From Bacteroidota bacterium (GTDB lineage Bacteria > Bacteroidota > Bacteroidia > Chitinophagales > Saprospiraceae): a stretch of 47,552 nt of DNA. Of the stretch, positions 16,631 through 25,216 are shown piece after piece. The stretch's first letter is position 1. Each line of letters opens with the position of its first letter. The DNA is taken from contig JAFMDF010000035.1 of assembly GCA_017857395.1 (NCBI GenBank), positions 1 to 47,552 on the forward strand. Direction: 5' to 3'. The notes under the pieces were generated by a model. The model had not been told where the DNA came from and made no database searches. It was given only the letters and a program-made list of their open reading frames with translations. The position numbers and the translations under genes were made by a program.

Positions 16631-19195
16631 ATGGATACTTTCCAACAAGTCCTTGCCTTACAGACCAAAGTCCACGACCAAGTCAATCGACAAAATTTGC
16701 GATTGGCAACAGAGACCCAATTAGATGCTTTAAAACTAGCACAAGGTTTAGATAATCCTAAATTAATGGCGTTGCTCTACCAAAATTTAGGGCAAATTTT
16801 AGAACAAAAGGGCGATATTCAAAAAACGGTTTATGCCTATGAGGCTGCCTTTAAAGCTTTGAATGAGGAAGACCACCAATTAGAAATGACCAGTCGCCGA
16901 CTCCGACAAGCCACTAAATCTTTCCAACGAGCCACCAAAATAGAAATTCCTGATGTCTATAGTCCTGCTGTGGCGGAATCATTGGAATTGGCATTAAAAG
17001 CAGATAATTTAAACATCAATATCCTTATCCATATTGGGAATAGTTATTTTGCCCAACCGCAATTATTACCCGCTTTAAATGCTTATGAGCAAGTACTAGC
17101 CCAAGTTAATATCGAAAAATACCCATTGCTGAAAGCGCAAACCTTAATTAAAATTGGGGAGATTTTTAGGCAGCAAAAAAAGCCTGCTTTAGCACAAGAA
17201 AAAATAAAGATTGCTTTAGCAATTTTTGAAAAACACGGAACAACGGAAGACGAACGATTTGCCATTGCCCTTCAAGCTAGACTACATTTTCAATCGCAAG
17301 AAATAGACCAAGCCATTCCAGCTTACCAAAAAACAGTTGCCTTATTTGAAGCATTAGAAGACTATAAAAATGCAGGAAAAATATTGGCACAAATGGGGCA
17401 GTTATACTTAGGTATCGAAGATTTTTCTTTAGCAAAATCTAGTTATGAACAAGCGCTAAAATATGCAGAAACAACTAATGCCAAAGATTTAGAATGGCAT
17501 TTATTTTGGGGTTTGGGCTGTTGTTATTGGGAAGCGAAAAATTGGGGACAAGCTGCTATTTATTTTGAAAAAAGTAAAACAAAAATACTCGCTAGACAAA
17601 ATAAACTCTATACAGATGAAGGCAAAGTCGCTTTTTTAGATAGCGTCCAAGATGTCTTTAATCGCCTTATAGAAACGTATTTAAACATAGGGACAAAAGA
17701 AGCCATCCAAAAAGCGTTTGACATTACAGAAACGGCTAAAGGACAGTCGTTATCTGATTTAATGCAAGGAAGAGATAGACGACGGGCGCAACGAAAAACC
17801 ACGACGCTTAGAGATATGCCATCCATTTTCCCTGGGGCGAATAATCCGATGCAGCAAATGAGTTCGAGTGTGCCCGTTATGCCTCCGATTACTCCCGACT
17901 CAGAAGACGATGACTTTAATCGAATTATTACCGCTTTTGAAGAAGACGAACCACAGGCTATTATGCAGCAAGCAGCTAGTGAAATGGCATCTCCGAATGC
18001 AATACCCGATTTTTCTTTTCATACCGTTGCCGATACAATTGAACCGAATAAAAAACTACCTATCAGAACTATCTCTAAAAGGTGTTTTTTATCGTTTTAT
18101 AGTTTAGCAGATAAATTATTGATTTGGTTAAAAAAGCCAAATGGGGAATTAGTCTTTCATCAATGGAAAATCTCTAAATCTCAATTAATTGCTAAAATAG
18201 AAGCGTTCCGAGCAGCAATGATGCAGGATGCGCAAAGTAGAGGATTGACAATGGTACGAGGTGTCGAAAAGGTAGGAGTCGATTCCGAACGAGCAGTTGT
18301 GACTAGAGCGATGGTTAATCAAGACATCGACTTTGACGAGTTATCTCAAGAATTATATCAACAATTATGGCAACCCTTTCAAGCTTATTTATCGGAAGAA
18401 AAAGCGACGGTCGTAGTCATTCCTCATGAGGCACTTTGGTTGTTTCCTTTCGCTGCTTTAAAAACCGAAGCGGAAAAATATATCGGTACGCAACACACTT
18501 TATTATATAGCCCTTCTATGAAAGCGCTTACCCAAATAGATGGTGAAATCCCATATAGCAGTATCCAAGATGCCAAAGCTTTAATTGTCGGAAATCCCAT
18601 CATGAGTCAGGCAGATAAACGATATCGTTTTAGCGAACTAAAAGGAGCAGAGACAGAAGCCATTGCTTTGAGTCAATTGTTCCGAACGCAACCTTTATTA
18701 CAAGCCAAAGCGACCCAACAAGCAGTCGAAGATGGTGCAACGAATGCTAATATACTACACTTAGCAACGCATGGAATGGCGGACGAAGCAAACCCTTTAG
18801 ATTCTTTCGTGGTCTTGGCAGACCTTTTTAAAGCGGATGGTTCTTTGGAAAAAGACGGCATACTAAAAGCAAGAGAAATTATGCATTGGTCTGTGCCTGC
18901 TGAATTGGTCAATTTAAGTGCTTGTCAGACGGCTTTAGGCAAAGTTTCAGGGGAAGGAATTATTGGTCTAAGTCGAGCTTTTTTAGTAGCGGGTAGCCGA
19001 AGTGTTTTAGTGAGTTTATGGAATATTAGTGATACCGCAACCGCCGCTTTTATGCAACAATTTTATCAGTATTATTTAGCGTCGGGTAATAAAGGATTGG
19101 CTTTACAGCAAGCGATGGAAGCTATGCAAGGTCAGTCGGATTATGCGCATGCAGTTTATTGGTCAGGGTTTACTCTAGTAGGGTCAGATGATTGA
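16631..19195 (+). CDS. TPR-CHAT caspase-like protein
   Basis: An 854-aa protein with no signal peptide. Residues about 1-370 are tetratricopeptide repeats (ALLYQNLGQILEQKGDIQKTVYAYEAAF, ILAQMGQLYLGIEDFSLAKSSYEQAL and others). A low-complexity acidic linker (about 390-460) follows, then the CHAT peptidase domain. The catalytic pair is intact: His714 in LHLATHG and Cys765 in LSACQTALG, followed by GEGIIGLSRAFLVAGSRSVLVSLWNI. CHAT proteins are separase/caspase-type cysteine proteases, in some systems activated by a partner to cut a target and cause dormancy or death. No CRISPR, gRAMP or STAND gene lies nearby. The only possible partner here is the M28 peptidase upstream. The stop is TGA. Confidence 0.92.
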   Translation: MDTFQQVLALQTKVHDQVNRQNLRLATETQLDALKLAQGLDNPKLMALLYQNLGQILEQKGDIQKTVYAYEAAFKALNEEDHQLEMTSRRLRQATKSFQRATKIEIPDVYSPAVAESLELALKADNLNINILIHIGNSYFAQPQLLPALNAYEQVLAQVNIEKYPLLKAQTLIKIGEIFRQQKKPALAQEKIKIALAIFEKHGTTEDERFAIALQARLHFQSQEIDQAIPAYQKTVALFEALEDYKNAGKILAQMGQLYLGIEDFSLAKSSYEQALKYAETTNAKDLEWHLFWGLGCCYWEAKNWGQAAIYFEKSKTKILARQNKLYTDEGKVAFLDSVQDVFNRLIETYLNIGTKEAIQKAFDITETAKGQSLSDLMQGRDRRRAQRKTTTLRDMPSIFPGANNPMQQMSSSVPVMPPITPDSEDDDFNRIITAFEEDEPQAIMQQAASEMASPNAIPDFSFHTVADTIEPNKKLPIRTISKRCFLSFYSLADKLLIWLKKPNGELVFHQWKISKSQLIAKIEAFRAAMMQDAQSRGLTMVRGVEKVGVDSERAVVTRAMVNQDIDFDELSQELYQQLWQPFQAYLSEEKATVVVIPHEALWLFPFAALKTEAEKYIGTQHTLLYSPSMKALTQIDGEIPYSSIQDAKALIVGNPIMSQADKRYRFSELKGAETEAIALSQLFRTQPLLQAKATQQAVEDGATNANILHLATHGMADEANPLDSFVVLADLFKADGSLEKDGILKAREIMHWSVPAELVNLSACQTALGKVSGEGIIGLSRAFLVAGSRSVLVSLWNISDTATAAFMQQFYQYYLASGNKGLALQQAMEAMQGQSDYAHAVYWSGFTLVGSDD

Positions 19196-19223
19196 TTAAT
19201 CAGCAACTAATGATACTTTTGTC

Positions 19224-19652
19224 TTACTCCTTATCAACAAGAAAAGACTGCACCGCTTCCCAACTCAAAGTAGCACAAGTCAACCGCCCAGGAAAATCCT
19301 TAGCCGCAGCAAAAGCTTCAAATTCTTCTAGTTCATTTTTAGCAGTCACATCAGGCGAAACAACTTGCTGAAACTCCCCACAAAGCGCGAGTGCCTGTTT
19401 CATTGTTTTGCCCTCTAAATTTTTAGCTAAAACAGAAGTCGAAGCTTTAGAAATCGCACAACCATATCCATGAAAATGAATGCTTTCAATGATACCTTCC
19501 TTTACTTCTAAGAATAGTTTAAACCGGTCTCCACATAAGGGATTATACGCCTCTAATTGATGTGTAGCTGCTTCCTTTTTTTCGTAATGAAAAGGGGCTT
19601 TATTATGTTTTAAAATAACGGTTTTATAGAGTTGTTTTAGACGGTCGTTCAT
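19224..19652 (-). CDS. sufU: SufU-like iron-sulfur cluster assembly / zinc-dependent sulfur transfer protein
   Basis: A 142-aa NifU/IscU-like protein. Cysteine motifs are those of SufU: NPLCGDRFKLFLEV (first Cys and Asp), HGYGCAISKAST, and RLTCATLSWEAV near the C-terminus. SufU accepts sulfur from SufS and in Gram-positives acts as a zinc-bound sulfurtransferase rather than a scaffold. It is last in the group sufS - DUF3667 - sufU, 4 bp after the DUF3667 stop. The linked sufS supports the call. The rest of the suf operon (sufBCD) is not in this window. Confidence 0.9.
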   Translation of the reverse strand: MNDRLKQLYKTVILKHNKAPFHYEKKEAATHQLEAYNPLCGDRFKLFLEVKEGIIESIHFHGYGCAISKASTSVLAKNLEGKTMKQALALCGEFQQVVSPDVTAKNELEEFEAFAAAKDFPGRLTCATLSWEAVQSFLVDKE

Positions 19653-19656
19653 AAAT

Positions 19657-20583
19657 TTAAGCGATTAATAGGCCAATGATAGTTACTCCAGACATAAAAA
19701 TAGCTAGGATGATGGTATAAATAAGAAGGAGTAAAAAGAAATAAACTATTGTCTTTAACCAGTTCAATCCATAGAATTGTTTCATGGCTATGGCAATATA
19801 AACCAATACGCCAAGGAATACTACCTCAAAGATACTGCTGCCAATGACTAGTTCAAATATAACATCAATGGATAAAAATAAAAAGACAATAGCATGAAGA
19901 TAAATAGAAAAAATTAAATGCTCCATATAGAACGGATAAATGGAAGCAAAGAACAAATAAAGTAGCCATCCAAATAAGGGCATTAATAAAAACATGCTAG
20001 TTGAAAAGAGGGAGATTAGTTGTTCGAAAAATGGATTGATACCTCCTGTAATCATCTTTACGCCTTGTTTGAGCATCATACGATTATAAAAGGTCGTAGG
20101 AATTTGCTTTATTTGTAAGACAGAATCTATTTGTATATCAGAATAATCAGGAATAGCCGAGAATTCTGGTTTACTTACATCAATTCTTCGAAATCCAATA
20201 CTCATCGCAAAGGTATCTTGAGTAGCTATCATTTCTTGAATTGCAATATCTGTGGCGGTGCTAGTTTGTTGATTATTCAAACTTAATAACAAGAAATAAA
20301 AGACACTACAAAATAAATAGAACTGAATTGGCGCGACATACTTTTTCCGTTTGCCTTGATTAAATTCTTTAGCTAAATGCCCAACTTTAAAAAAAGCAGT
20401 TTTAAAAGTTACCCAAAGTCGTTCATCTACATTAAAGACAGAATTAAAAAACTCTGTGGCAAAAGACCGCCAAGTATCTTTAGTTGCATGATTTTTTTGT
20501 CCGCAATTAGGGCAAAAATTTTCTTTGCTAGCTAATTCTTGTTGACAATTTAAACATTGCGTTAGTTTTTGCATAGCAATCAT
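19657..20583 (-). CDS. DUF3667 zinc-ribbon membrane protein
   Basis: About 308 aa from ATG 20583, chosen over the upstream TTG at 20595; ATG 20574 is also possible. The N-terminus is a zinc ribbon, CLNCQQELASKENFCPNCG. The family signature follows: TWRSFATEFFNSVFNVDERLWVTFKTAFFKVGHLAKEFNQGKRKKYVAPIQFYLFCSVFYFLL. About five membrane helices fill the C-terminal half. DUF3667 is frequent in Bacteroidota and has no known function. Here it lies between sufS and sufU with gaps of about 4 bp on both sides, so it is co-translated with cysteine desulfurase genes. Confidence 0.85.
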   Translation of the reverse strand: MIAMQKLTQCLNCQQELASKENFCPNCGQKNHATKDTWRSFATEFFNSVFNVDERLWVTFKTAFFKVGHLAKEFNQGKRKKYVAPIQFYLFCSVFYFLLLSLNNQQTSTATDIAIQEMIATQDTFAMSIGFRRIDVSKPEFSAIPDYSDIQIDSVLQIKQIPTTFYNRMMLKQGVKMITGGINPFFEQLISLFSTSMFLLMPLFGWLLYLFFASIYPFYMEHLIFSIYLHAIVFLFLSIDVIFELVIGSSIFEVVFLGVLVYIAIAMKQFYGLNWLKTIVYFFLLLLIYTIILAIFMSGVTIIGLLIA

Positions 20584-20587
20584 TTTT

Positions 20588-21796
20588 TTACCCAAAAAAA
20601 GCCTGAATCCCTTTCACTTCTGCCACTAAAAAATCAATCTCTGCTCGATTATTATAAATAGAAAAAGAAGCCCTACACGTAGCAGGAATACCGTAAAAAT
20701 CCATCAATGGTTGCGTACAATGATGCCCTGCCCGAATGGCAATATTTGCTTCGCCTAAAAAAGTAGCGACATCATGAGGATGGGCATTTTTTAGAATAAA
20801 AGAGACGATGCCTGTTTTGTTTTGGGCGTTGCCGATGATTTCTAAATCATTAATCATTAATAATTTTTCTCTAGCATAATTACCCAACTCTTTGACATAA
20901 GTAGCAATGGCTTTTTTATCAAATTGGTTTATAAAATCAATTGCGTACCCTAAACCAATAACGCCTGCAATGTTCGTCGTTCCCGCTTCAAATTTTTGAG
21001 GGGCTGGGGCAAAAGTTGCATCTTGGTAAGTAACGGTTCTAATCATATCGCCACCAAATTGATAAGGGGATATAGCTTCTAAATGAGCGGCTTTTCCATA
21101 TAAAACACCAATTCCAGTTGGTCCAAAAAGTTTATGTCCAGAAAAGGTAAAAAAGTCGCAATCCAAAGTAGTCACATCAATAGGATAATGTGCCGTACTT
21201 TGTGCGCCATCGACTAGAATAGGAATATTTTTTTGATGGGCTAACTCAATCATTTCTGCTATTGGATTAATCGTTGCTAAAGTATTAGAAATATGCACAA
21301 TCGCTACCATTTTAGTTTTAGCAGAAAGTATTGTTTGATAAGCAACTATATCCAAATTTCCTGCTTTATCAATGGGGATTATTCGTAAATTCGCCCCTTT
21401 AGCTTTGCAGGCCATTTGCCACGGCAATAAATTAGCATGATGTTCCATCGCGGAAACTAAAACTTCATCGCCTTGTTCTAATCGAGGTAATAAAAAAGAA
21501 TGGGCAACTAAATTGATCGCAGCGGTAGTTCCTGAGGTATACACAATTTCTGACCGATTTTTTGCTCCAATAAAATCCGCCACCTTTTGCCGAACACTTT
21601 CGTATTTTTGCGTAGCTTTCGCCGCTAAATCATAAATGCCTCGGTGAATATTGGCATTTTCTTTTTGGTAAAAATTAGTAATGCCGTCAATCACGACTTG
21701 CGGCTTTTGAGTAGTGGCAGCACTATCTAAATACACCAAAGTTGGATGGTGCTGAAAAATTGGAAATTGTTGCCGAAAGGTTGGTGTACCGAACAT
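20588..21796 (-). CDS. sufS: SufS-type cysteine desulfurase
   Basis: A 402-aa PLP enzyme of class V aminotransferase fold that takes sulfur from cysteine for Fe-S cluster assembly. Visible marks: YLDSAATTQKP at the start, MEHHANLLPWQ with the cofactor-stacking His, VDGAQSTAHYPIDV with the PLP Asp, FSGHKLFGPTGIGVLYG with the Schiff-base Lys, and RAGHHCTQPLMDFYG with the catalytic Cys in the short loop typical of SufS (group II). Length is standard. It heads the minus-strand group with DUF3667 and sufU. Confidence 0.95.
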   Translation of the reverse strand: MFGTPTFRQQFPIFQHHPTLVYLDSAATTQKPQVVIDGITNFYQKENANIHRGIYDLAAKATQKYESVRQKVADFIGAKNRSEIVYTSGTTAAINLVAHSFLLPRLEQGDEVLVSAMEHHANLLPWQMACKAKGANLRIIPIDKAGNLDIVAYQTILSAKTKMVAIVHISNTLATINPIAEMIELAHQKNIPILVDGAQSTAHYPIDVTTLDCDFFTFSGHKLFGPTGIGVLYGKAAHLEAISPYQFGGDMIRTVTYQDATFAPAPQKFEAGTTNIAGVIGLGYAIDFINQFDKKAIATYVKELGNYAREKLLMINDLEIIGNAQNKTGIVSFILKNAHPHDVATFLGEANIAIRAGHHCTQPLMDFYGIPATCRASFSIYNNRAEIDFLVAEVKGIQAFFG

Positions 21797-22068
21797 CTTT
21801 TTTAGTGATGAGTTATTAGTGATAAGTGATGAGTAAAATCAGCGTCGCCAGCAAGTTAAGCAATTTGAATATTATATTAAAAATAGAATGTTGGTAACTT
21901 TGGTCCAGACTGTTAGTAACTGCTCAACTAACTGATAATTAACATTTTAAAATGTTGGTAAAATAGTGAATTAGTTAATAATTAATTAACATACGTTATT
22001 ATTTAAATTTGAATTATTGGGTTAATCCAAAATAAAATTTGATAAAAATAAAGTTATAAAAAATATAT
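21797..22068. other. Divergent intergenic region between sufS and moeA
   Basis: No gene seen. Near sufS there is repetitive AGTGATGAG / AGTGATAAGTGATGAG text. A perfect 16-bp palindrome AACATTTTAAAATGTT lies at 21941-21956, and a TAnnTTTG match (TAAATTTG, 22004-22011) is a possible moeA promoter. Confidence 0.4.
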
Positions 22069-23265
22069 ATGATTACAGTAAAAGAGGCTTTAGACATAAT
22101 AAATAAACAGCAGAAAGACTTTGGAACGGAACTCATTCCAATAGCGGAATCCATTGGTCGAATCCTAAAAGAAGACTTATCTACCGACCGTCAACTGCCA
22201 CCTTATGATAGAGTAACCATGGATGGAATTGCCATTCAATATGCGCATTTTGCGAATGGTCAACGTGCTTTTCCAGTTGCAGGTGTTGCACCCGCAGGTG
22301 CAGCACAGTTGACCTTAGAAAAAGATGGACATTGTTTGGAAGTCATGACGGGGTCGATTATGCCAAATAAAGTAGACACGGTTATTCGGTATGAAGATGT
22401 AGTGATTGAAAATGATGTAGCGACTATTCAAGTAGCTACCCTAAAAGAAGGGCAAAATATTCATTGGAAAGGAAGCGACCGCCAAAAAGATACTTTAGTC
22501 GTACCTTATGGAACGGTCATTTCTCCTGCGGAAGTTGGGGTGGCCGCAACGGTTGGAAAAACGCATCTAAAAGTTGCACGTTTACCAACGGCTATTATTA
22601 TTTCTACTGGAGATGAATTGGTAGAAATCGAAGAAACTCCTTTACCGCATCAAATCAGAAAGTCAAATGTGCACCGTTTGCGAGCGACTTTAGCCAAATA
22701 TAAAATAATAGCGGATCGCCATCATTTGGATGATGATATGGAACTGATAAAAAAGGATTTGGCGGAAATTATTAATAAATATGAAGTCGTCATTTTAAGT
22801 GGTGGGGTATCTAAAGGAAAATTCGATTTTTTACCCGAAGCATTAGCCGCTTTAGGCGTCGAAAAATTATTTCATAAAATCAAACAACGACCAGGCAAAC
22901 CATTTTGGTTTGGCAAAGCGCCTAATGGTACTTTAGTTTTTGCCTTGCCTGGTAATCCAGTTTCTTCTTTTTTATGTACGCAACGCTATTTTGTTACTTG
23001 GTTGACGACTAGTTTAGGTTTATCTAAGGAGACTATTCCTCATGGTATTTTAACTAGAGCGACCACTTTTAAACCTGACTTGACTTATTTCCTACAAGTC
23101 AAAGTGAGCTATAATAAAAAAGGGCAGATTTTAGCGACCCCTGTAGATGGCAATGGCTCAGGTGATTTGGCGAATTTGGTGGATGCAGATGCTTTTTTAC
23201 AGTTGCCTAGAGGTAAGGATTTATTTGAGAAAGGGGAAGTTTTTCCCTTATTATTCTATCGTTGA
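22069..23265 (+). CDS. moeA: Molybdopterin molybdotransferase MoeA
   Basis: A 398-aa MoeA/gephyrin-family enzyme that inserts molybdenum into adenylated molybdopterin. Family motifs occur in order: LPPYDRVTMDGIAIQ, MTGSIMPNKVDTVIRYEDV, the MoCF-binding fold with STGDELVE and QIRKSN, VILSGGVSKGKFDFLPEAL, and KQRPGKPFWFG...LPGNPVSSFLC. The MoeA variant of the SMDGYA motif reads TMDGIAI here. No other molybdenum cofactor gene lies nearby. The stop is TGA. Confidence 0.95.
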   Translation: MITVKEALDIINKQQKDFGTELIPIAESIGRILKEDLSTDRQLPPYDRVTMDGIAIQYAHFANGQRAFPVAGVAPAGAAQLTLEKDGHCLEVMTGSIMPNKVDTVIRYEDVVIENDVATIQVATLKEGQNIHWKGSDRQKDTLVVPYGTVISPAEVGVAATVGKTHLKVARLPTAIIISTGDELVEIEETPLPHQIRKSNVHRLRATLAKYKIIADRHHLDDDMELIKKDLAEIINKYEVVILSGGVSKGKFDFLPEALAALGVEKLFHKIKQRPGKPFWFGKAPNGTLVFALPGNPVSSFLCTQRYFVTWLTTSLGLSKETIPHGILTRATTFKPDLTYFLQVKVSYNKKGQILATPVDGNGSGDLANLVDADAFLQLPRGKDLFEKGEVFPLLFYR

Positions 23266-23323
23266 ATTTAAAACTAGAAAAGAGATTCGATAATAGAGGC
23301 TTGTACAATTGGTCTCTCTACTC

Positions 23324-23443
23324 TTAAAAAACGCCTGCCCCGACCGATAGCACAAAACCACTATTTACAAATGGATTAAAGCCCACATTTTTCCAACCCA
23401 ATCGAACACCCCCAAGCATCCATACACAGGTAGAATTGAAAAA
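23324..23443 (-). pseudogene. Remnant of an outer-membrane beta-barrel C-terminus
   Basis: The minus strand translates to VWMLGGVRLGWKNVGFNPF, then VNSGFVLSVGAGVF and a stop. Glycine/aromatic alternation and the terminal Phe are those of a last beta-barrel strand. The upstream reading runs straight into the hairpin at 23441-23473 and no start or barrel body exists, so this is a decayed 3' fragment. Confidence 0.45.
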
Positions 23444-23473
23444 AGGCTGCCTCAAAATTAAGGCAACCTTTTT
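23441..23473. terminator. Bidirectional-looking terminator hairpin
   Basis: AAAAGGCTGCCT (23441-23452) and AGGCAACCTTTT (23461-23472) pair over 12 bp with one mismatch and an 8-nt loop, ending in a T-run on the plus strand and an A-run upstream that gives a T-run on the minus strand. It lies between moeA and the convergent LytTR gene. Confidence 0.65.
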
Positions 23474-23548
23474 ATAGTGTCATAGTGAAGAGGGCAACCT
23501 TGCAATGAGAAAAAATCGTTTATTGAGAGAATCTTGCAAAAATGCAAA

Positions 23549-23875
23549 TCATAATAAATCTAATGTTTCTATAAAATCTTTTCTAAAATTTCGACTTATG
23601 GTATATTGATGATTAGAGATAGCTATTTGGTTAACTGTTAAATTGACGTGGTCAATTCTACTAACGGGTAATAGGGTAGATTTATTGACTTGAATAAATC
23701 CTTGTTCCTTGAGTTTATCCTTCATTTTGGTTAAAGAAGATCGTTGAACATATTCTTGGTTATTTGTCTTAACGGTACAATAATTACCTTCGGATTCTAT
23801 GGCGTAAATATCTGATAGCAGTACCTTATCAATAGTCGTCCCGGTCTTAATAAAAATGAATTTGTTGTTGGTCAT
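23549..23875 (-). CDS. Stand-alone LytTR DNA-binding protein
   Basis: A 108-aa protein made only of a LytTR domain: MTNNKFIFIKTGTTIDKVLLSDIYAIESEGNYCTVKT, then YVQRSSLTKMKDKLKEQGFIQVNKSTLLPVSRID, then the closing NFRKDFIETL. LytTR domains bind imperfect direct repeats in promoters and are normally fused to a receiver domain. Here no receiver, membrane part or adjacent histidine kinase is present, so the input signal is unknown. Short LytTR proteins like this exist in many Bacteroidota. Confidence 0.9.
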   Translation of the reverse strand: MTNNKFIFIKTGTTIDKVLLSDIYAIESEGNYCTVKTNNQEYVQRSSLTKMKDKLKEQGFIQVNKSTLLPVSRIDHVNLTVNQIAISNHQYTISRNFRKDFIETLDLL

Positions 23876-23994
23876 GTGTTATTACAATCTGTATTGAGAG
23901 AATGCCACAAATTTATAGCAGAACCAATAAACAAGCTTGCACTCCTGTAACGAATGTTTGCAATCTCGTAACAAATAGGTCAAAAAACGACTAT

Positions 23995-24543
23995 TTACTG
24001 CCTATTCATGTATTTGACAGGTACTTTTTCGGTTAACCAGACGCCGTTTTTAGACAAATAAAAAAGGAAACCCTCTTCCTGCATTTCTTGTGCATTGATT
24101 TCTAGAATGACTGGATTTCCTCGTCTTTTGCCCACCATATTAGCAGTAGCTACTTCTGCACTTAAATGTACATGATGGCGTTTGCGTTTATCTAAACCTG
24201 TTTGAAAAATACTTTCTAAGAACCTTTCTATCGTTCCGTGATATAAAATGTCAGGAGGGGTTTGTGGCGTGTAGCCCAGTTCAATTTTTAAAGAATGACC
24301 TTGATTTGCTCTAATTCTAGAACCATTAATATTAAAAGCAAATCGTTTTTTATCGTTATTAGCAACTACAGCTTGCAAGGTTTTTAAATCTATTGATTTT
24401 CCAGATTGCTGTATTTTTTGTAGTAATATTTGAACATCTGTCCAACCATTTTTATCTAGCTGAATACCAATCGTTTCAGGTTTATGGCGTAAGATAAGGC
24501 TTAAAAATTTACTTAATTTGACGTAGGTATTTGTGGTTTTCAT
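23995..24543 (-). CDS. kptA: RNA 2'-phosphotransferase (KptA/Tpt1 family)
   Basis: About 182 aa from ATG 24543 (MKTTNTYVKLSKFLSLILRHKPE). The further upstream start at 24594 would add 17 residues that overlap an inverted repeat and look non-coding. Family residues are present: SLILRHKPETIGIQLDKNGW with the Arg-His pair, FAFNINGSRIRANQGHS, PDILYHGTIERFLESI, and KRKRHHVHLSAEVATA. Tpt1 removes an internal RNA 2'-phosphate using NAD+, the last step of tRNA splicing in fungi. Its bacterial role is unclear since tRNA introns of that kind are absent; RNA repair or removal of 2'-phosphates from damaged RNA are proposals. Confidence 0.93.
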   Translation of the reverse strand: MKTTNTYVKLSKFLSLILRHKPETIGIQLDKNGWTDVQILLQKIQQSGKSIDLKTLQAVVANNDKKRFAFNINGSRIRANQGHSLKIELGYTPQTPPDILYHGTIERFLESIFQTGLDKRKRHHVHLSAEVATANMVGKRRGNPVILEINAQEMQEEGFLFYLSKNGVWLTEKVPVKYMNRQ

Positions 24544-24562
24544 TTTATGATTATTTAATTGA

Positions 24563-24684
24563 AATTTCGGGTTGCGGGTTTTATACGATTTCATTCAAAC
24601 GCTGAAGTTAATTGCTTTTTGTATATTTTATGCTCAAAATCTATTCATTTTTGAACTCGTAACACGCAACTCGCAACTCGAATT
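24563..24684. repeat. Imperfect inverted repeat of GAGTTGCG type
   Basis: AATTTCGGGTTGCGGGTT (24563-24580) pairs imperfectly with AACTCGCAACTCGAATT (24668-24684). The right side contains a double ACTCGCAACTCG unit. It overlaps the region just upstream of kptA. Confidence 0.45.
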
Positions 24685-24772
24685 ATTTAGTTGAATAGTT
24701 TTAAATTTCCCGAAGCGTTAACTCAAAATAAGCTATATTCGTTCCCTGTTTTTAAAATAAAAATCAACCATT

Positions 24773-25138
24773 ATGTTAGGATTAAGAACGACCATCTATA
24801 AAGTAGCAGATGTTAAAGCAGCTACAAAATGGTATGCTGAAGCTTTCCGGACAGCGCCTTATTTCGATGAACCGTTTTATGTAGGGTTTAATATTGCTGG
24901 CTATGAATTAGGCTTGCAGCCCGAAGAAAAACCGACCCCCGTAAAAGCCGAAAGTGTTTTGAGTTATTGGGGCGTAGAAAATATTCAACAAGAATATGAC
25001 CGATTATTAGCACTCGGCGCAACGATGCACGAAGCACCAACTAATGTGGGAGGTGAATTGATGGTGGCTACTGTGTATGACCCTTGGGGGAATATTATTG
25101 GTTTGATTTATAATCCTTCTTTTAAGATGCTACAGTAA
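24773..25138 (+). CDS. VOC family (glyoxalase/dioxygenase-like) protein
   Basis: A 121-aa single-module vicinal oxygen chelate protein. It shows the paired beta-alpha-beta-beta-beta units: LRTTIYKVADVKAATKWYAEAF, then YELGLQPEE, SYWGVENIQQEYDRLLALGAT and VATVYDPWGNIIGLIYNP. The last motif carries the DPxGN of the family. Metal ligands and substrate cannot be fixed from sequence. Family members are glyoxalases, fosfomycin or bleomycin resistance proteins, or uncharacterised enzymes. It is followed by a small hairpin (ACGACTC-AG-GAGTCGT, 25164-25179) and then the lysoplasmalogenase gene. Confidence 0.85.
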   Translation: MLGLRTTIYKVADVKAATKWYAEAFRTAPYFDEPFYVGFNIAGYELGLQPEEKPTPVKAESVLSYWGVENIQQEYDRLLALGATMHEAPTNVGGELMVATVYDPWGNIIGLIYNPSFKMLQ

Positions 25139-25216
25139 AAACTGTGGGTGAATTAAAAGGCATACGACTCAGGAGTCGTGTTACTTGGACATCTTCTATC
25201 TTATAAAACAAAGCTA

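Noticed and set aside
16631-19195. CHAT protein as part of a type III-E CRISPR (Craspase) system
   Set aside because: No CRISPR repeats, no gRAMP gene and no Cas gene anywhere in the window.
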